Below the pieces are notes generated by a model, which saw only the letters and a list, made by a program, of their open reading frames with translations, ran no database searches and was not told the origin of the DNA. The position numbers and the translations under genes are program-made. A stretch of 64,000 nucleotides of DNA from Glandiceps talaboti (taxonomy: Eukaryota; Hemichordata; Enteropneusta; Spengelidae). Position 1 is the stretch's first letter; every line of letters begins with the position of its first letter. The stretch spans positions 10,955,776-11,019,775 of the forward strand of contig NC_135568.1 of assembly GCF_964340395.1 (NCBI RefSeq), read 5' to 3'. Shown piece after piece: positions 21,765 through 33,029 of this stretch.

Positions 21765-21875
21765 GAAGAACAAAAGAATAATCCTATGTAATCCTTATAG
21801 CTTCACTGATAACATAATGCTAATGTGAAAACCTGGGATTAAATCCCCTGCCTTTAAAAGGAATACCAATTGAAA
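21765..21875 (+). mobile_element. tRNA-derived SINE-2, copy 2
   Basis: Head-to-tail with copy 1, about 130 bp apart. It keeps ATCCTATGTAATCCTTATAG, TTCACTGATAA, ACCTGGGATTAAATCCCC and GCCTTTAA. Confidence 0.55.
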
Positions 21876-21879
21876 GTAA

Positions 21880-22410
21880 ATTTCTTGAAATAAACCTAAT
21901 GTCATCACCTTACTTTGTACAGAACACCTTCACTAACAACACCAAGAATATACCAAAGAATATACCACAAAATAAACACATTGTAACATAAAATACCAAC
22001 ACTGCACTGAACACAAGCAACAGGGTGAGGTCATAACTACATAATATGTAAATGGGACATCACCCACATAGTTTCTATAAGAAAACATATGACTACAGAT
22101 AAAAGTTATGTGTAGTTGCATAATATTTTAACATATTTAGCCAAATAAAATGCACGTTCAATTTACTGCCATGCACTATTTTTTGTTGGTGGTGTTACAC
22201 TGAAAACCAAGAAGTCCATAGATAAGGGTAATCTATTTATTTATAACCATGATAACAGAGTTATCTTTAGAATATGTGATGATTTATAGTGGTCATACAC
22301 TCATACATATGACATTACTGACTCCAATAAATTTAGTTGTCCAAAACACACTTAAATTGAAATACTTGGTTAATAAACACACATTGCTTATAACATGCTT
22401 TCAAAATACA
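21880..22410. other. No feature recognised
   Basis: Short frames on both strands (21933-22121 minus; 22249-22503 plus, running into the MITE) are not convincing. Confidence 0.4.
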
Positions 22411-22414
22411 ACCA

Positions 22415-22732
22415 TTAAAGTGGTTATATGGATGAGGATTGGGTATTTATTTTGGATTTTTAATTTAGAGTTAAACATTTTGTCATGGCTTCCTCCTACT
22501 TGAAAAATCAATGTGAAGCAACATAGACAAAGTCCTTGTTTGTATTAAACTTCCTACATTGCAAAAAACTATTTTAAAAATTGTAAAAAGATTTTTATTG
22601 TACATACAATGAATATTTTTAAAAATACACATTGTTTGACATTGATTTTTCAAGTAGGAAGCTATGATAAAATTGCTTTATGAATTAAAAACCAAAATAA
22701 ATACCCAATCTTCATCCGTATGGCCACTTTAA
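22415..22732. mobile_element. MITE family A, copy 2 (complete, 310 bp)
   Basis: The element (22419-22728) is flanked by TTAA on both sides (22415-22418 and 22729-22732). Terminal repeats start AGTGGTTATATGGATGAGGA and end with the inverse, TCATCCGTATGGCCACT. Inverted similarity continues through TTCCTCCTACTTGAAAAATC and TTTTTCAAGTAGGAAG towards the centre. No coding capacity. Confidence 0.85.
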
Positions 22733-22976
22733 CAATGAAATAAAGCACTTTCTGTGCTTGTCAAACTCATTTAGCATTCATATCAAGTGTGAAACTGTAC
22801 TCTTTCAATTACTATAATTATTAGCCTGGTATATGGTCTTTTTAATCTAGTCAATTTGTAAAGTGTTTTCTGCTAATGAACAGACTGATTACAGTGAATG
22901 ATAGCCGCCCCAACTGTGATTATATTTAGCTTTCAGTGAGATCTAGAAAATGTTGTAATGGCATCTATGTTTTCAC

Positions 22977-23328
22977 TCTAGACTAGTCAATGACTATTTA
23001 CTTGTTTTGAACTGCTAACATTGTTTACACTCTAGTCTAATGACTATTTACTTGCTCTGCACTGCTAACATTGTTTACACTCTAGTCAATGACTATTTAC
23101 TTACTTTACACTGCTAACATTGTTTACACTCTAGTCAGTGACTATTTACTTGCTAAATGAACTGCTAACATTGTTTACACTCTAGCCATTGAATATTTAC
23201 TTACTTTACACTGCTAACATTGTTTACACTCTAGTCAATGACTATTTACTTACTTTACACTGCTAACATTGTTTACACTCTAGTCAATGACTATTTACTT
23301 GCTAAATGAACTGCTAACATTGTTTACA
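22977..23328 (+). repeat. 50-bp minisatellite x 7
   Basis: Units of 49-51 bp: CTGCTAACATTGTTTACACT, CTAGTCAATGACTATTTACT, then T(G/A)CT(T/A)(T/A)A(C/T)A. Two unit variants (TTGCTAAATGAA and TTACTTTACA) alternate, indicating higher-order duplication. Confidence 0.9.
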
Positions 23329-23420
23329 GATTGATTACAGTGAGACACCACATACTGGGCTGATGGTTAAAGCAATTGAAACTATACTTTTACACTTGAA
23401 ATGGATGCTGTAAATGATTG

Positions 23421-23762
23421 TGGCAAATCATGCAAATGTTTTACTTGAGTGTTATGAGTTGTAGCTTTGACAAAACATGCAATGTTTTACTTGAGTGTTA
23501 TGAGTTGTATTTGTTTTGCATTGCGTTGTTTACAAATTGATTACATTGAGAGACACAGCATACCGGCCGATGATCAAACAATTGAAAGAGACATTACAAT
23601 TGATATGGAGGGTACAAATAATTGTGACAAATCACAAACATTTACTTGAGTGTTACCAGTTGTAGCTTTGACAAATCATTCAAACATTTTACTTAAGTGT
23701 TACCAGTTGTAGCTTTGACAAATCATTCAAACATTTTACTTGAGTGTTACCAGTTGAAGTTT
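23421..23762 (+). repeat. 47-bp minisatellite, interrupted
   Basis: Five units of TTTTACTTGAGTGTTA, (T/C)(G/C)AGTTGTAGCTTTGACA, AATCATTCAAACA with a non-repeat insert at about 23516-23624. Confidence 0.8.
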
Positions 23763-23764
23763 TC

Positions 23765-24310
23765 TTCATGATCAATGATGGTCATCATTTACTCATAGTT
23801 AGTATGCATACAACATCAACAGTGTACATCTTTCCTAAGTGTGGTCATGAAGTTTAAATAGGTAAAAATCTACCTGAATTAATAATCCCTGCTCTTTTTT
23901 GTTCAGGGTTTCCATTATAATATTAATGTATGTAAATTAGTTTTACCAGATACCATATCTCCCTTTCTGTTACTGGTAATTCCCAAATTATGAAAACAAA
24001 ATGAGAAGAAGCCCATCAACTTATTTGTAACAAGACTAGGACTGCAGCTATAATGACAACATTCATGCAAGATGTGGACTTATTTAACTTTGAGAAATTC
24101 AAGTCAGTTTTATACATTAAGAATTATTTGCTCTGCTTTTTTAAAAAAAATTAAAAATAGTAAATTTATAATGTTGATGGCTTTGAATTATCATGACTTC
24201 TGTGTTATTTGTACAAGATAACAAACCAGTCAATGAGAGTTCATTCACCGTTTACTAATTAGCATAACATTAGCATGATATACCAAATTACCATAATATT
24301 AGCATAAATG
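23765..24310. other. No gene recognised
   Basis: Near the right end there is a cluster of ATTAGCATA-like words (24257-24330). Confidence 0.4.
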
Positions 24311-24312
24311 AC

Positions 24313-24620
24313 ATAATTAGCATAATTATCCAACAATGAGAGAGGTTGACTTGGTTTTTACTGTTGGAGAACTATAATGAGCAAGGGGATACATTTCATT
24401 CACTGGGGACTTCAATTAGCATAACTATCCAGAGACCAGAGAGGTTGGCTTGGTTTTGACTTACTGTCTGATATTAATAAGCAAGGCAATACATTTTGTT
24501 CATTAGGGACTTCAATTAGCATAAATGTATAGAGATGAGAGAGGTTGACTGAGTTTTTACTGTCTGATATTATAATAATGAGCAAGGCGTCATACATTTC
24601 ATTCATTGGGGACTTTCATG
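24313..24620 (+). repeat. Tandem repeat, about 105 bp x 3
   Basis: Units contain AATTAGCATAA, GAGAGAGGTTGACTTGGTTT, TTACTGT, AATGAGCAAGG and ATACATTTCATTCA(C/T)TGGGGACTT. Confidence 0.85.
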
Positions 24621-24624
24621 AGTC

Positions 24625-25370
24625 ATTGATGTGGGTGATATTTGTGTTGATATGATCACTGTATCTTTTCATGCTTCATTTGGTTTTTATGTTAGATTGG
24701 TCATGTCTGTCTGTTTCCTGTCATATTACTACTTGCAATGCCATTAACATGAAGAAAAAAGCAAGAAAATTCAGTAAACTTAAAAATATACCAAAAAAAA
24801 TATAAAAGTAACCATGTTTTGTATATTACACCACAATGAATTAGATTGAATAATGTGGAAAATTTATTCCAGGAACCAGCTGGCAGCTGCAGGTCAAAAA
24901 TGTGCATGATTTACTAATGGGGAAAATATGAAGTGTTTGATACAATAAATAGATATATACAAATAGATTGTACAATGTTGCACTAGCAGTTCTATATATG
25001 AACTTCTTTCTTTTAAGACAAAACCGGCCCCTCCCCCTCCCCTAAATGAACGTTAACAAGTACGACATTGACATGTTTATATATGATGTAAACCATGATG
25101 AAAAGTGTAATATTCACATCATTGCAATTGATGCAACTTATTAAAATACTACCAGAAACCCAGCACCATATCTCACATTAGAAGTAAATTTTTAATGGAC
25201 TTTAATATTAACATCTCAGTAGTAAACACAGAGCCTGTTATCATTGAAGTCATGAAAGTTTTCGAAAATATGGTTAGAAGTGTGAAAACAAAGTTCAGCA
25301 ATTGCACTACTATGTCATGTTTGTAACCACAAACACATGTATTCTTCACATTACTCTGGAATCCTTTTCA
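24625..25370. other. No feature recognised
   Basis: A/T-rich; a C-rich patch near 25028 on the plus strand gives three G-runs on the minus strand, short of a full quadruplex motif. Confidence 0.4.
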
Positions 25371-25374
25371 GAAT

Positions 25375-25400
25375 GGGGTGGGGTGGGGTGGGGAATGGGG
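25375..25400 (+). other. G-quadruplex motif / (GGGGT)n
   Basis: Five runs of four G (375-378, 380-383, 385-388, 390-393, 397-400) with loops T, T, T and AAT. Very short loops predict a stable quadruplex on the plus strand. Confidence 0.75.
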
Positions 25401-25404
25401 TTCA

Positions 25405-26295
25405 GTCCTTCCAATTATTCCAGATTTGAGATAAACTATAACCACAAATAATCCCACAATCCATTGCTTGTGAGCATGCTCACTCAGCATTGCACATTGA
25501 TTATTTCATTCAAATCTGGCACAAAGGTGAGATTCTACTGCAGTCATTATATCCACTTCACTTTCCTAAGTTGTAATCGCCATTGATATACGTGGACAGA
25601 TGGTAGTCAGTTTTTAGAAAAAATTTCAAATCTATCTTTTCCATCATTTTGATGCCACCACGTGTTTGATAAAACTATGAGGAAAGAGAAATTAAAAGGA
25701 GTTCAGTGACCCTCATCATTAATTTTGCTGTACATCATGTACAGATTTCAGATTATAAAGTGAACATAGTCTATTCACAATGCATATCAGATAAGACTAC
25801 AGATAGTAATAGCCTGGAGTAAAATGATAATGGTCCATATAATTCGGTGTCTGTACATCCGCTACTGTTTTTGATAAGGAAAAAGGAATCTCTGCAAGGT
25901 TATTTTGCATTATCTCTCCATGCCCATGTCAGATATTTTATTGGTATATTGCCATCTTGTTTCATTTTTTAAAATCCAGTCGCTTTGTTTGAGGGGAAAT
26001 ACATTGTATATTGAGTGATTTCAGGATGTAGTGCTGTACATTTTCTACTATCACTGTCTATCTTCTATCTGTATTCATACAGTATATAGTCAAACTGACA
26101 AATTTCACTGAAAATCTGGCTAAACCACCTGCTGGGACAATGATGAAAAGTGCAAATCAGCAGTAATCCATCACAAAGTGATAGGTAGTTGTAATTGATT
26201 ACTTGGGGGAGTTACTTCATTCAAACAATTGCTCATTAAGTTAATATTCAATTAGTAGCTGTTTTGATGTTTGTATCAACGTAAAATATCATGTC
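25405..26295. other. No feature recognised
   Basis: Unique-looking DNA without long frames. Confidence 0.4.
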
Positions 26296-26299
26296 GGAT

Positions 26300-26390
26300 G
26301 AGCACAGAATCTTGTGCTAGAGTCACCAGTTTGACTATAGTAGATATGATCATAGTGATTGTAACATGTATAGCAAACTAGACTATATAA
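26300..26390. mobile_element. MITE family D, diverged partial copy
   Basis: GATCATAGTGATTGTAACATG ends and the terminal GCAAACTAGACTATA match the right half of the 10511-10618 element. Confidence 0.35.
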
Positions 26391-26814
26391 GCAGAATGAA
26401 AATATAAGCCATATGGTCTGGTCAGTTTTTTCACATTACATGTAATGTAACTGTAAGCCCTATTCTTTGATCGAAGTCCAAATCACTTGTTTCATGGAAA
26501 AAATGTTTTTTGATTATGGAGTGATTTCGTGATGGAAATACAAAGCCATATGGTCAACCATTAGCTCTTTTTTGGTTTCTACCAGTCATACATGCACCAG
26601 AGGCAATGTGATATAAATAGATTTGAAGCCATGCAGTGAAATAATTACCTGTTACTTAGGATTTCCATTTGGTATTTGAACAGGTGTCTCTGTTTAGGTT
26701 TAAAACAACAAGACATTTTCACTATTTTCACAGTCATGTGTCTGTTAATGTACGATAGTGTCAATACTAATATGTGTTATTTACCAAGACGTGACATGAC
26801 TTTGTAGCGTTATT

Positions 26815-27600
26815 CTTATCTGTGAAAATAAGATCCTAGCAGAGAGAAAAATAAAGCCTTGATAGTGCTGCATGTGCTATGAATAAAATGAAGTGTCTAG
26901 TCCTTATGGTAAAATTGAAAGTTTCCAGGCGGAAAGAAAAGTCTCTGACATGAAGTTATTTTCATTGTGATCTAACTGTGTTGCCTGATTGATATCTCTG
27001 GATATCAATAAGCCATTTATATCAGAACGTTAGAACCATCACTAAACAGAGAGGCAGGCCGATACACTTTATAATTTACAACCTGTCTGGGACAATATTT
27101 TGAAGCCACGCATGTGTAAACAATGGATTACTTCACATCCATGAAAAAGACCTGAGGACTCAGATTGAAAGCTAGGATTCATCCAAGTAATTTGGTGCAG
27201 CACACAGTTTTAATTTATTTGTGATATCTGTGGAAATAAGATCCTAGGAGAGAATAAATAAAACCTTGGAAGTGACATAGCCTACACATGCTGTGAATAT
27301 TCATGACTTTTTAGTAATATTGAAAGAGAAGTTTCTTACATGGAGTTGTATTCATTAATGTCACCAGACTTTCTTTGTAGCATCATTGATACCTGCTAAA
27401 AGACAATGTAAGTCCTTAGCGGAAGAAAAATATGGCCAAGAAAGGAGAATCCTACACTTGCTATGAATAAAAATTGACATTGCCTTTCTAGTAAAATTGA
27501 AAGTTTCTGATAGAGAAGCTCCTGACATGGAGTTATATATTCATTGCCATCTGACTTTGTAGCATGATTGATATCTGTGAAATAAGATGTTATCGCCATC
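26815..27600 (+). repeat. Degenerate tandem repeat, about 190 bp x 3
   Basis: Units at about 26815-27003, 27222-27418 and 27418-27600 share TATCTGTGAAAATAAGATCC, GCTATGAATAAAA, GTAAAATTGAAAGTTTC, CTGACATGGAGTTAT and ATTGATATCTGTG. The minus-strand frame at 27396-27674 lies inside and is not a gene. Confidence 0.75.
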
Positions 27601-27604
27601 AAAT

Positions 27605-28975
27605 TGTACAATTCTTCGGTTAAAGTTTCTTGAGACAGTATGCAGACTGTGTTGTTATAGGCTGAAAAACACATCGTTTTCTCTTTGGAATGTGTTTTGG
27701 GTTTTTTAAAGTAAGGAAATTAAGATAGTTTGGGAAGAAAATCTACCTGAAAATGGAAGTAAATTTTGTCAAATGTTTAACCTTTCTGCACACAAAATAT
27801 TCAGGGTGAGCAGCGTGAACTAGGGTTGATCAGGTTATGGGAAATGCAGTGCACTAGTATTTTTATTTGGCCTACTGCTAATTTTATGAGTCAACTGATT
27901 CTGAGTCAAAACTAGGTATGGGGAACTGAAAGATTAAAAAGATATTACCGAACTAACATAGTTTTAAGTTTTTTTCATAGAAATTTGTGAGCTTTTCCTG
28001 TATTAAGTTACAACTTCTAATATTTCCGCCGTCACTGTTAGAGCTCATGTTAACATTTTTCGTAGAATTAGATGAATAAGAAAAGGTTTGTATCAGAAAT
28101 AAGATCTTTTTCCCTTTTTTTCCTGAAAAATTGACATTTTTGTACAGCACACACCCAACATTAAGCTTAAGTTCCTTGTAACTTGTAAGCTGAGAAAGGA
28201 TTATTCTGTGGGTATGATGGCCTCACAACCTTATGGTCACCTCATTCACAGAGAGCATCATTCACAGGGTCAGACTGTCACTAGTTCAGAGTAAATAGTT
28301 GTTTACAGATAATTATAAAGTGATTGACTTGTTTGTTTTTCTATCCCCTATCAAATATTGACCTTTGACCTGTACAGTGGTTATTTACTTCCTATCTTGA
28401 CAAACACTTCTACTTATCAGTCTTATGACTCAACTGCTAATATGTAAATCAGTGTCATTGACCTCCCATAACCTTTGAACTCTAAGGACACCCTGTCTAG
28501 CACACTGTTGGTATAGTAAACAGTGACAGTTAAGTTAAAACAATGTGATTAATGTTGTCAAGGTGTTTAATTTTGTGCCATTATACAAAAAATATACCAT
28601 AATTTTGTTGAATCCACATTGATATAGGAGCAATATTCATAGCATTGTTTACCACAGGCCTCTTGACAAAGCTGAGATACACCATATCATTTTTCACTGC
28701 ACCAGTGGAAAAAACATTCTCTGGCTAGCTAGAATGGCTCTAAACTTTGAAGTACAAGTTAGTTGCAAATTTTTCACTTAAACAGTGACTTCAAAATATA
28801 TTCCCAGTATCTTCAAATTTTTTTATTTACAATAAAGGCTTGGCCTTTATACACAAGATTCTGTTTGGTGAAAGAAGGTGACTGCCACGTGTCATTGACT
28901 CCTGACAAGGAATACCAGACAAACTGAAGTAGAGCATTTGTAGATGTTGTACGGCTTTGCTTACAACATTAATGT
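27605..28975. other. No gene; one DR1 motif
   Basis: Only the DR1 at 28359-28371 was noted. Confidence 0.4.
28359..28371 (-). promoter_or_regulatory. Perfect DR1 nuclear-receptor motif
   Basis: TGACCTTTGACCT, the reverse complement of AGGTCAAAGGTCA. Flanks (ATAT on one side, GTACAG on the other) differ from the other copies. Confidence 0.45.
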
Positions 28976-28981
28976 TCACAA

Positions 28982-29026
28982 TTTTTTTTTTTTTTTTTTT
29001 TTTTTTTGGGGGGGGGGGGGGGGGGG
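28982..29026 (+). repeat. T26 followed directly by G19
   Basis: A homopolymer switch of 26 T then 19 G, with a sharp junction. Open frames crossing it on both strands are artefacts. Confidence 0.9.
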
Positions 29027-29069
29027 CAAAGTTTATAAATAAGTACTCTGACAAAAATGAGAGTAGCTC

Positions 29070-29159
29070 AATGACTTGGTTACCTAGCTTGACAGTATTA
29101 TTGGCCCAAATATTTGGTGAGAAACATTGCCAAACCAGGTAGCCAAGTCTCTGGGTTAC
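29070..29159. mobile_element. Hairpin MITE family B, copy 2
   Basis: Arms GACTTGGTTACCTAGCTTGA and CCAGGTAGCCAAGTCTCTGG around a short middle (TTTGGTGAGAAACATTGCCA). Confidence 0.65.
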
Positions 29160-29164
29160 AAAAA

Positions 29165-29950
29165 GGGGAACATTTGTGATAAGTTACAAATTCTTTTGCA
29201 AGGGGAGTAAAAACCATCTGGAGAACTTGAGTAAATTTTTTAAAAATAAAAGTTAATCAGATCTTCCAAAGTACCCCATACTATTACCGACTGAGTTGTT
29301 TCCAGGGGTGTTGGTGAAACAAGTTGCACGTTCCAGACTTTATAAGCTGTATAGATTACAAGAGCCTATTAGTATTATGAAATGAATCAAGTCAAAATAC
29401 ACACATGCAGGAATTCAAAACTAAAAATTTCAAACTGAACAATTAGTACCTTGCAGCTAATGTGTACATCAAATTGAAATCTTGTGTATATAACCGCCAA
29501 AGGGGGTAGACAGAGTGATTGGCCGTTCCGATCATTGACAGCACCCATCCATTAAAAGTAAATCACCATCAGCTAAGGAACCAACCATTTACTAATGAGG
29601 GGTGTACTTTAATAATTGTAAGATTGTACAAATTTAGTTGCATTTTAAACTGTGTTTTCCGTATAAATGCTTTTCTTTCATCATACATGTTCAGTTTTAG
29701 TAAATGTATATACAAAAGTAATAATTTTTCAGTGCCAACATTTTGTTCTCAGAGCCTGTTCACCCCTATAAGTAAAATGATAAAGTCCAACCAATAACTT
29801 CTATCAGTAATTGGTAACTTATTAGATGGTAGTGTTTGTACAGAGTAACTGTAAAATTTAGTTGCTTGATCTCCTGAGTCATAAGAGATTTGTAAGATGT
29901 TGAGAATTATTTATATGGTGTGGCTATTTTAATGAATCTTTCTGAGTGAC
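29165..29950. other. No gene recognised
   Basis: A TATATAA word near 29489 and a 92-codon frame at 29519-29797 were considered. The frame lacks an ATG near its start and is not protein-like. Confidence 0.35.
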
Positions 29951-29954
29951 CAAA

Positions 29955-30015
29955 GTTTGATAAGTTACCATTGGAGGTATAAATGGTAACGATACAGTAT
30001 AGGAACTAGACTACC
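29955..30015. mobile_element. MITE family D, end fragment
   Basis: GGTATAAATGGTAACGATAC and TATAGGAACTAGACTA, the terminal unit shared with 36765-36905 and 35225-35275. Confidence 0.5.
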
Positions 30016-30412
30016 ATCGATGGCAACTGTCAAATATGCAAGTGAGTATACCTTCGTCATATGTTCCCCTTTAGATTTCATTAAACTGAGATGTAGTGAT
30101 TACGTAATAGTCTACTGCAAGTCTGGATTACATCTCTCAATTTTCTGTCCTTCAGAAACCATTAAGACAGAGATTTTTGCACATATGGTTTGATTTTAGA
30201 GAAATATGCTTATATCTTTTAAAATGAAAGATTGGTGCATAGGTATTCCCAGCAGTCTCTCAAGGCTGTCAGTGTGTTTACGTAGTGAGATATGTGACAG
30301 ATTTTAAGGATATGTGAAGGTTAATACTTTGTGCAATGAGTATAATTATGCAGTAGTCTGAAAGATTATTCATTCACTTCGGTACACTCACTTCATGACT
30401 GGGTCTTTCAGG

Positions 30413-30905
30413 CTAATGAGTATGCCAACACAGCAAGGGGGGAAAGGCAGAGGGTCACTGCTTTTATCATAACATGAAGGTATTTTGATAAGAGGGTGTT
30501 TGGGAAGGGGACATGGTTTAAGGATATGCCAAGGTTACTTTTACAATGAGTATAATGCCAACACAGTAAGGGGGAGGGGGGGGAGGGGGGCAGAGGGGTC
30601 ACTGCTTTTATCATACTATGAGGAGGGTGTTTGGAAAGGGGGTGTGTTTTAAGGATATGTCAATGTTAATTTTGCATTCAACTTAAAACAAATTCTCAAA
30701 TGCATTTGTGATCCTTTGCATAAAACTGGGCAGAAACTGGTCATCAACTAGGCAGAAACCAGGCGCATTCCAGACAGCAAATTTGATTATTAAAGGGTAC
30801 TTAATATACAATGAGTATGCCGACACAGTGAGTGGGAGGTGCAGAGGGATCACTGCTTTTGTTATAGTATGGGGATATTTGGAAAGTGGGTGTGGTTTCT
30901 TATGT
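30413..30905 (+). repeat. G-rich tandem repeat, about 125 bp x 3
   Basis: Units at 30413-30545, 30546-30670 and 30810-30905 share AATGAGTAT(A)ATGCCAACACAG, a G-rich run, CAGAGGG(G)TCACTGCTTTT and GGGTGTTTGG(G/A)AA(G)GGG. The second unit carries long G-runs able to form a quadruplex. About 140 bp of other sequence interrupts the array. Minus-strand frames at 30408-30614 and 30683-30949 are its translations. Confidence 0.75.
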
Positions 30906-30909
30906 TGAG

Positions 30910-31980
30910 CTGAATAGTTATATGGGGGTAATAAATTTTGATGTACCAATATTTGTATTTTTGATGACCTCTCATCATCACTTCCTAGGAGTCGTATTAG
31001 AAACGAGAAAAAATGAAGATCTTAAGTTTGTGTCTGTAAGTTGGAGAGAAAGTACATTGGTATAGTCATAACTATGGGGTCAATATCAAAGTGGTGTACT
31101 GGTAGTAAAATTTAATATAACGCACTAGAGGGATTTTGTGACAGTTGAACGGACAATCGATGCAGCACTGTTTTGTCAAAAGTAGGATACAGGATACAAC
31201 AAAAATGGCCTTTTTGACGAATAATAGCAAGCATTTGGATCAAAATTTTAAAAATTTGTTTAGTGAGATTTTGACATTTTTATTTACAATGACAACTGAA
31301 CAGATTTATAAAATATGAAAATTGCCATCTACAAATTGAAAAATATGATATAATATGTACACAGGTGTCAAATTTCATCATAATGTAAACGAACTATACT
31401 TTAATGTTTTTAATGTTAGATGAATATTAAAAGGGACGAACACTGAAAATTTGGAGTCAATATTTTTACATCCCATAACACCAAAGTAAAGCATTTTTCT
31501 GTATATACCACAGTCGGTCATCACATTCATCAAGTGTAAAATTATACTGTTTCATTTGCTATATTGACCACATTAGAAAGGCCACATGCTCTAGGCTTGT
31601 AAATGAATGCTATAAATGAGTATAGCACATAGAGAAAGTGATTTATTTCAGTGTTACTCGTTGTATTTTTAACAAAGTTACAAACACATTTCTACAATAA
31701 AGAATTGGATGAAAAATAGTCAAGACAACAACCTTAAAGATGCATCATATAAGTAAGGAGCTACCTTTATCAATAAAGTTTATGTTATACAGCCCTTCAA
31801 TTCTACCCTTTTTATTGTGCCACACCTGTTGATAGTACATGTTATATCCCTTTCTTTTGTGTTCAATGATGCCGGCTGCTGCCACTTCTTTCATTTTCCT
31901 GGCATTTCACAGAGACAAACATTTACATCCATTTATCACCTTTTGAATTGATGTCACAGCAATGAATTACAGTACAATTG
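30910..31980. other. No feature recognised
   Basis: A/T-rich. About 31525-31690 has loose similarity to 22770-22830 and 23340-23460 (AAGTGTGAAACTGTACT-like and GTGTTA-TTGTA blocks). Confidence 0.3.
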
Positions 31981-31984
31981 ACAC

Positions 31985-32241
31985 CAATAGGGAACTTGCA
32001 ATCCAGACTGAGCATGCTCAGATGCAAAGGACTATGGGATTATCTGTGGTTATCGTAATACCTAATCTGGAGCTATTGATAAAAAAAAAAACCTCCCACA
32101 ATGGTCAGGGTAACTATGAATTGATCATTTGTGGTTGCAAAGTTTGTCACAGTATTGTTTACAATACCAATTCATTAGTAATTATCATCATATTTCCCAT
32201 GATGCAACATTCAACATGACAGGTTTGCAAGTTCCCTATTG
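31985..32241. mobile_element. MITE F with 17-bp perfect terminal repeats
   Basis: CAATAGGGAACTTGCAA at 31985-32001 is exactly inverted at 32225-32241. Measured from the inner TA, the element is TA-flanked (TA|GGGAACTTGCAA), as in Tc1/mariner MITEs. The right part is also found at 44480-44640 (CCCAT(G/A)ATGCA ... TTCAACATGACA-like, then TGCAA(G/A)TTCCCTA). The 85-codon frame inside (31962-32219) is not transposase-like. Confidence 0.7.
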
Positions 32242-32244
32242 CAC

Positions 32245-32685
32245 TGAGGTTCACCGTTCAGATAGCATTTAGCATGTTTAGCAACACACTGTATAGAACA
32301 GTGACCTGACTGAATGATACCTGTACATTTTTGTCATGAGTTAGGGAGTAAATTTAATTAGATTTAAGGATAAGAATGACATGAGAGCCCCTAACATGCA
32401 CCTAATTTGCATGGTTTGCCATGTAGCATAAAGTGGATAATGGTCTAGAAATCTCTCTCTCTGTCGATTTGGAGTAATTGCCTCTTGAGTTTGTTGATGG
32501 AAACAATATACCCTTGTCTTGTTACATCACTGGATTCTTAAAGAGTTGTTTACAGTGTTGAATGCTATCTCAGTTAGAGAGACTAATTATATATGATTAG
32601 GGAACAAAGACACTCAACTGTCAATTAACTCTAATAGCTTCCCAGTTCCCAGTTTAATAGGGTGAGAAAAAAGTTGTGAGGCAGA
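32245..32685. other. No feature recognised
   Basis: Unique-looking DNA. Confidence 0.4.
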
Positions 32686-32689
32686 GTTG

Positions 32690-32815
32690 CTTATGGAAAA
32701 AGAAAGTCCTAAACAAAAGAACGATCCTATGTAAATCCTAATGGCTCCACTGATAAACTAACAGTTAAATGTGACATTAAACCTGGGATTGAAACATGGG
32801 CCTTTAAGACAATAC
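32690..32815 (+). mobile_element. tRNA-derived SINE-2, copy 3
   Basis: Keeps GATCCTATGTAAATCCTAAT, GGCTCCACTGATAA, AACCTGGGATTGAAA and GGGCCTTTAAG. Confidence 0.5.
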
Positions 32816-32978
32816 TGGTATCTATGATTATTTTGAAAAAGGCATGAAATATTTATGATAGAAGTTGATCTGTCAATTTATTTTAAAAAATGAAAAATTT
32901 ATGTACCAGTTCGAAGGTGAATAATCTCTGAATCTAGACTTTTAAAATGAGAGTAAAGGAGCAAATCACTTTTTCGAC

Positions 32979-33025
32979 CACCCTAGCATGCTTTGACAAA
33001 ATTTTTGTTAAAGCATGCTAGGGTG
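32979..33025. repeat. 47-nt near-perfect palindrome
   Basis: Arms 32979-33001 and 33003-33025 are complementary at 22 of 23 positions (CACCCTAGCATGCTTT... against ...AAAGCATGCTAGGGTG) around a single central T. Without a loop it is better explained as an element fused by deletion, or a recent inverted duplication, than as an RNA gene. Confidence 0.85.
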
Positions 33026-33029
33026 TGAA

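Noticed and set aside
22977-23328. Regular 50-bp repeats resembling a CRISPR array
   Set aside because: Units are contiguous with no unique spacers, diverged, and in eukaryotic-type DNA; a minisatellite.
28827-29142. Frames with poly-Pro/poly-Lys and poly-Phe/poly-Gly
   Set aside because: They are translations of the T26G19 homopolymers.
29489-29495. TATA-box-like TATATAA before the frame at 29519
   Set aside because: Common in A/T-rich DNA; the frame has no start codon in place and is not protein-like.
31962-32219. 85-codon frame
   Set aside because: Lies within the non-coding MITE F and is not transposase-like.
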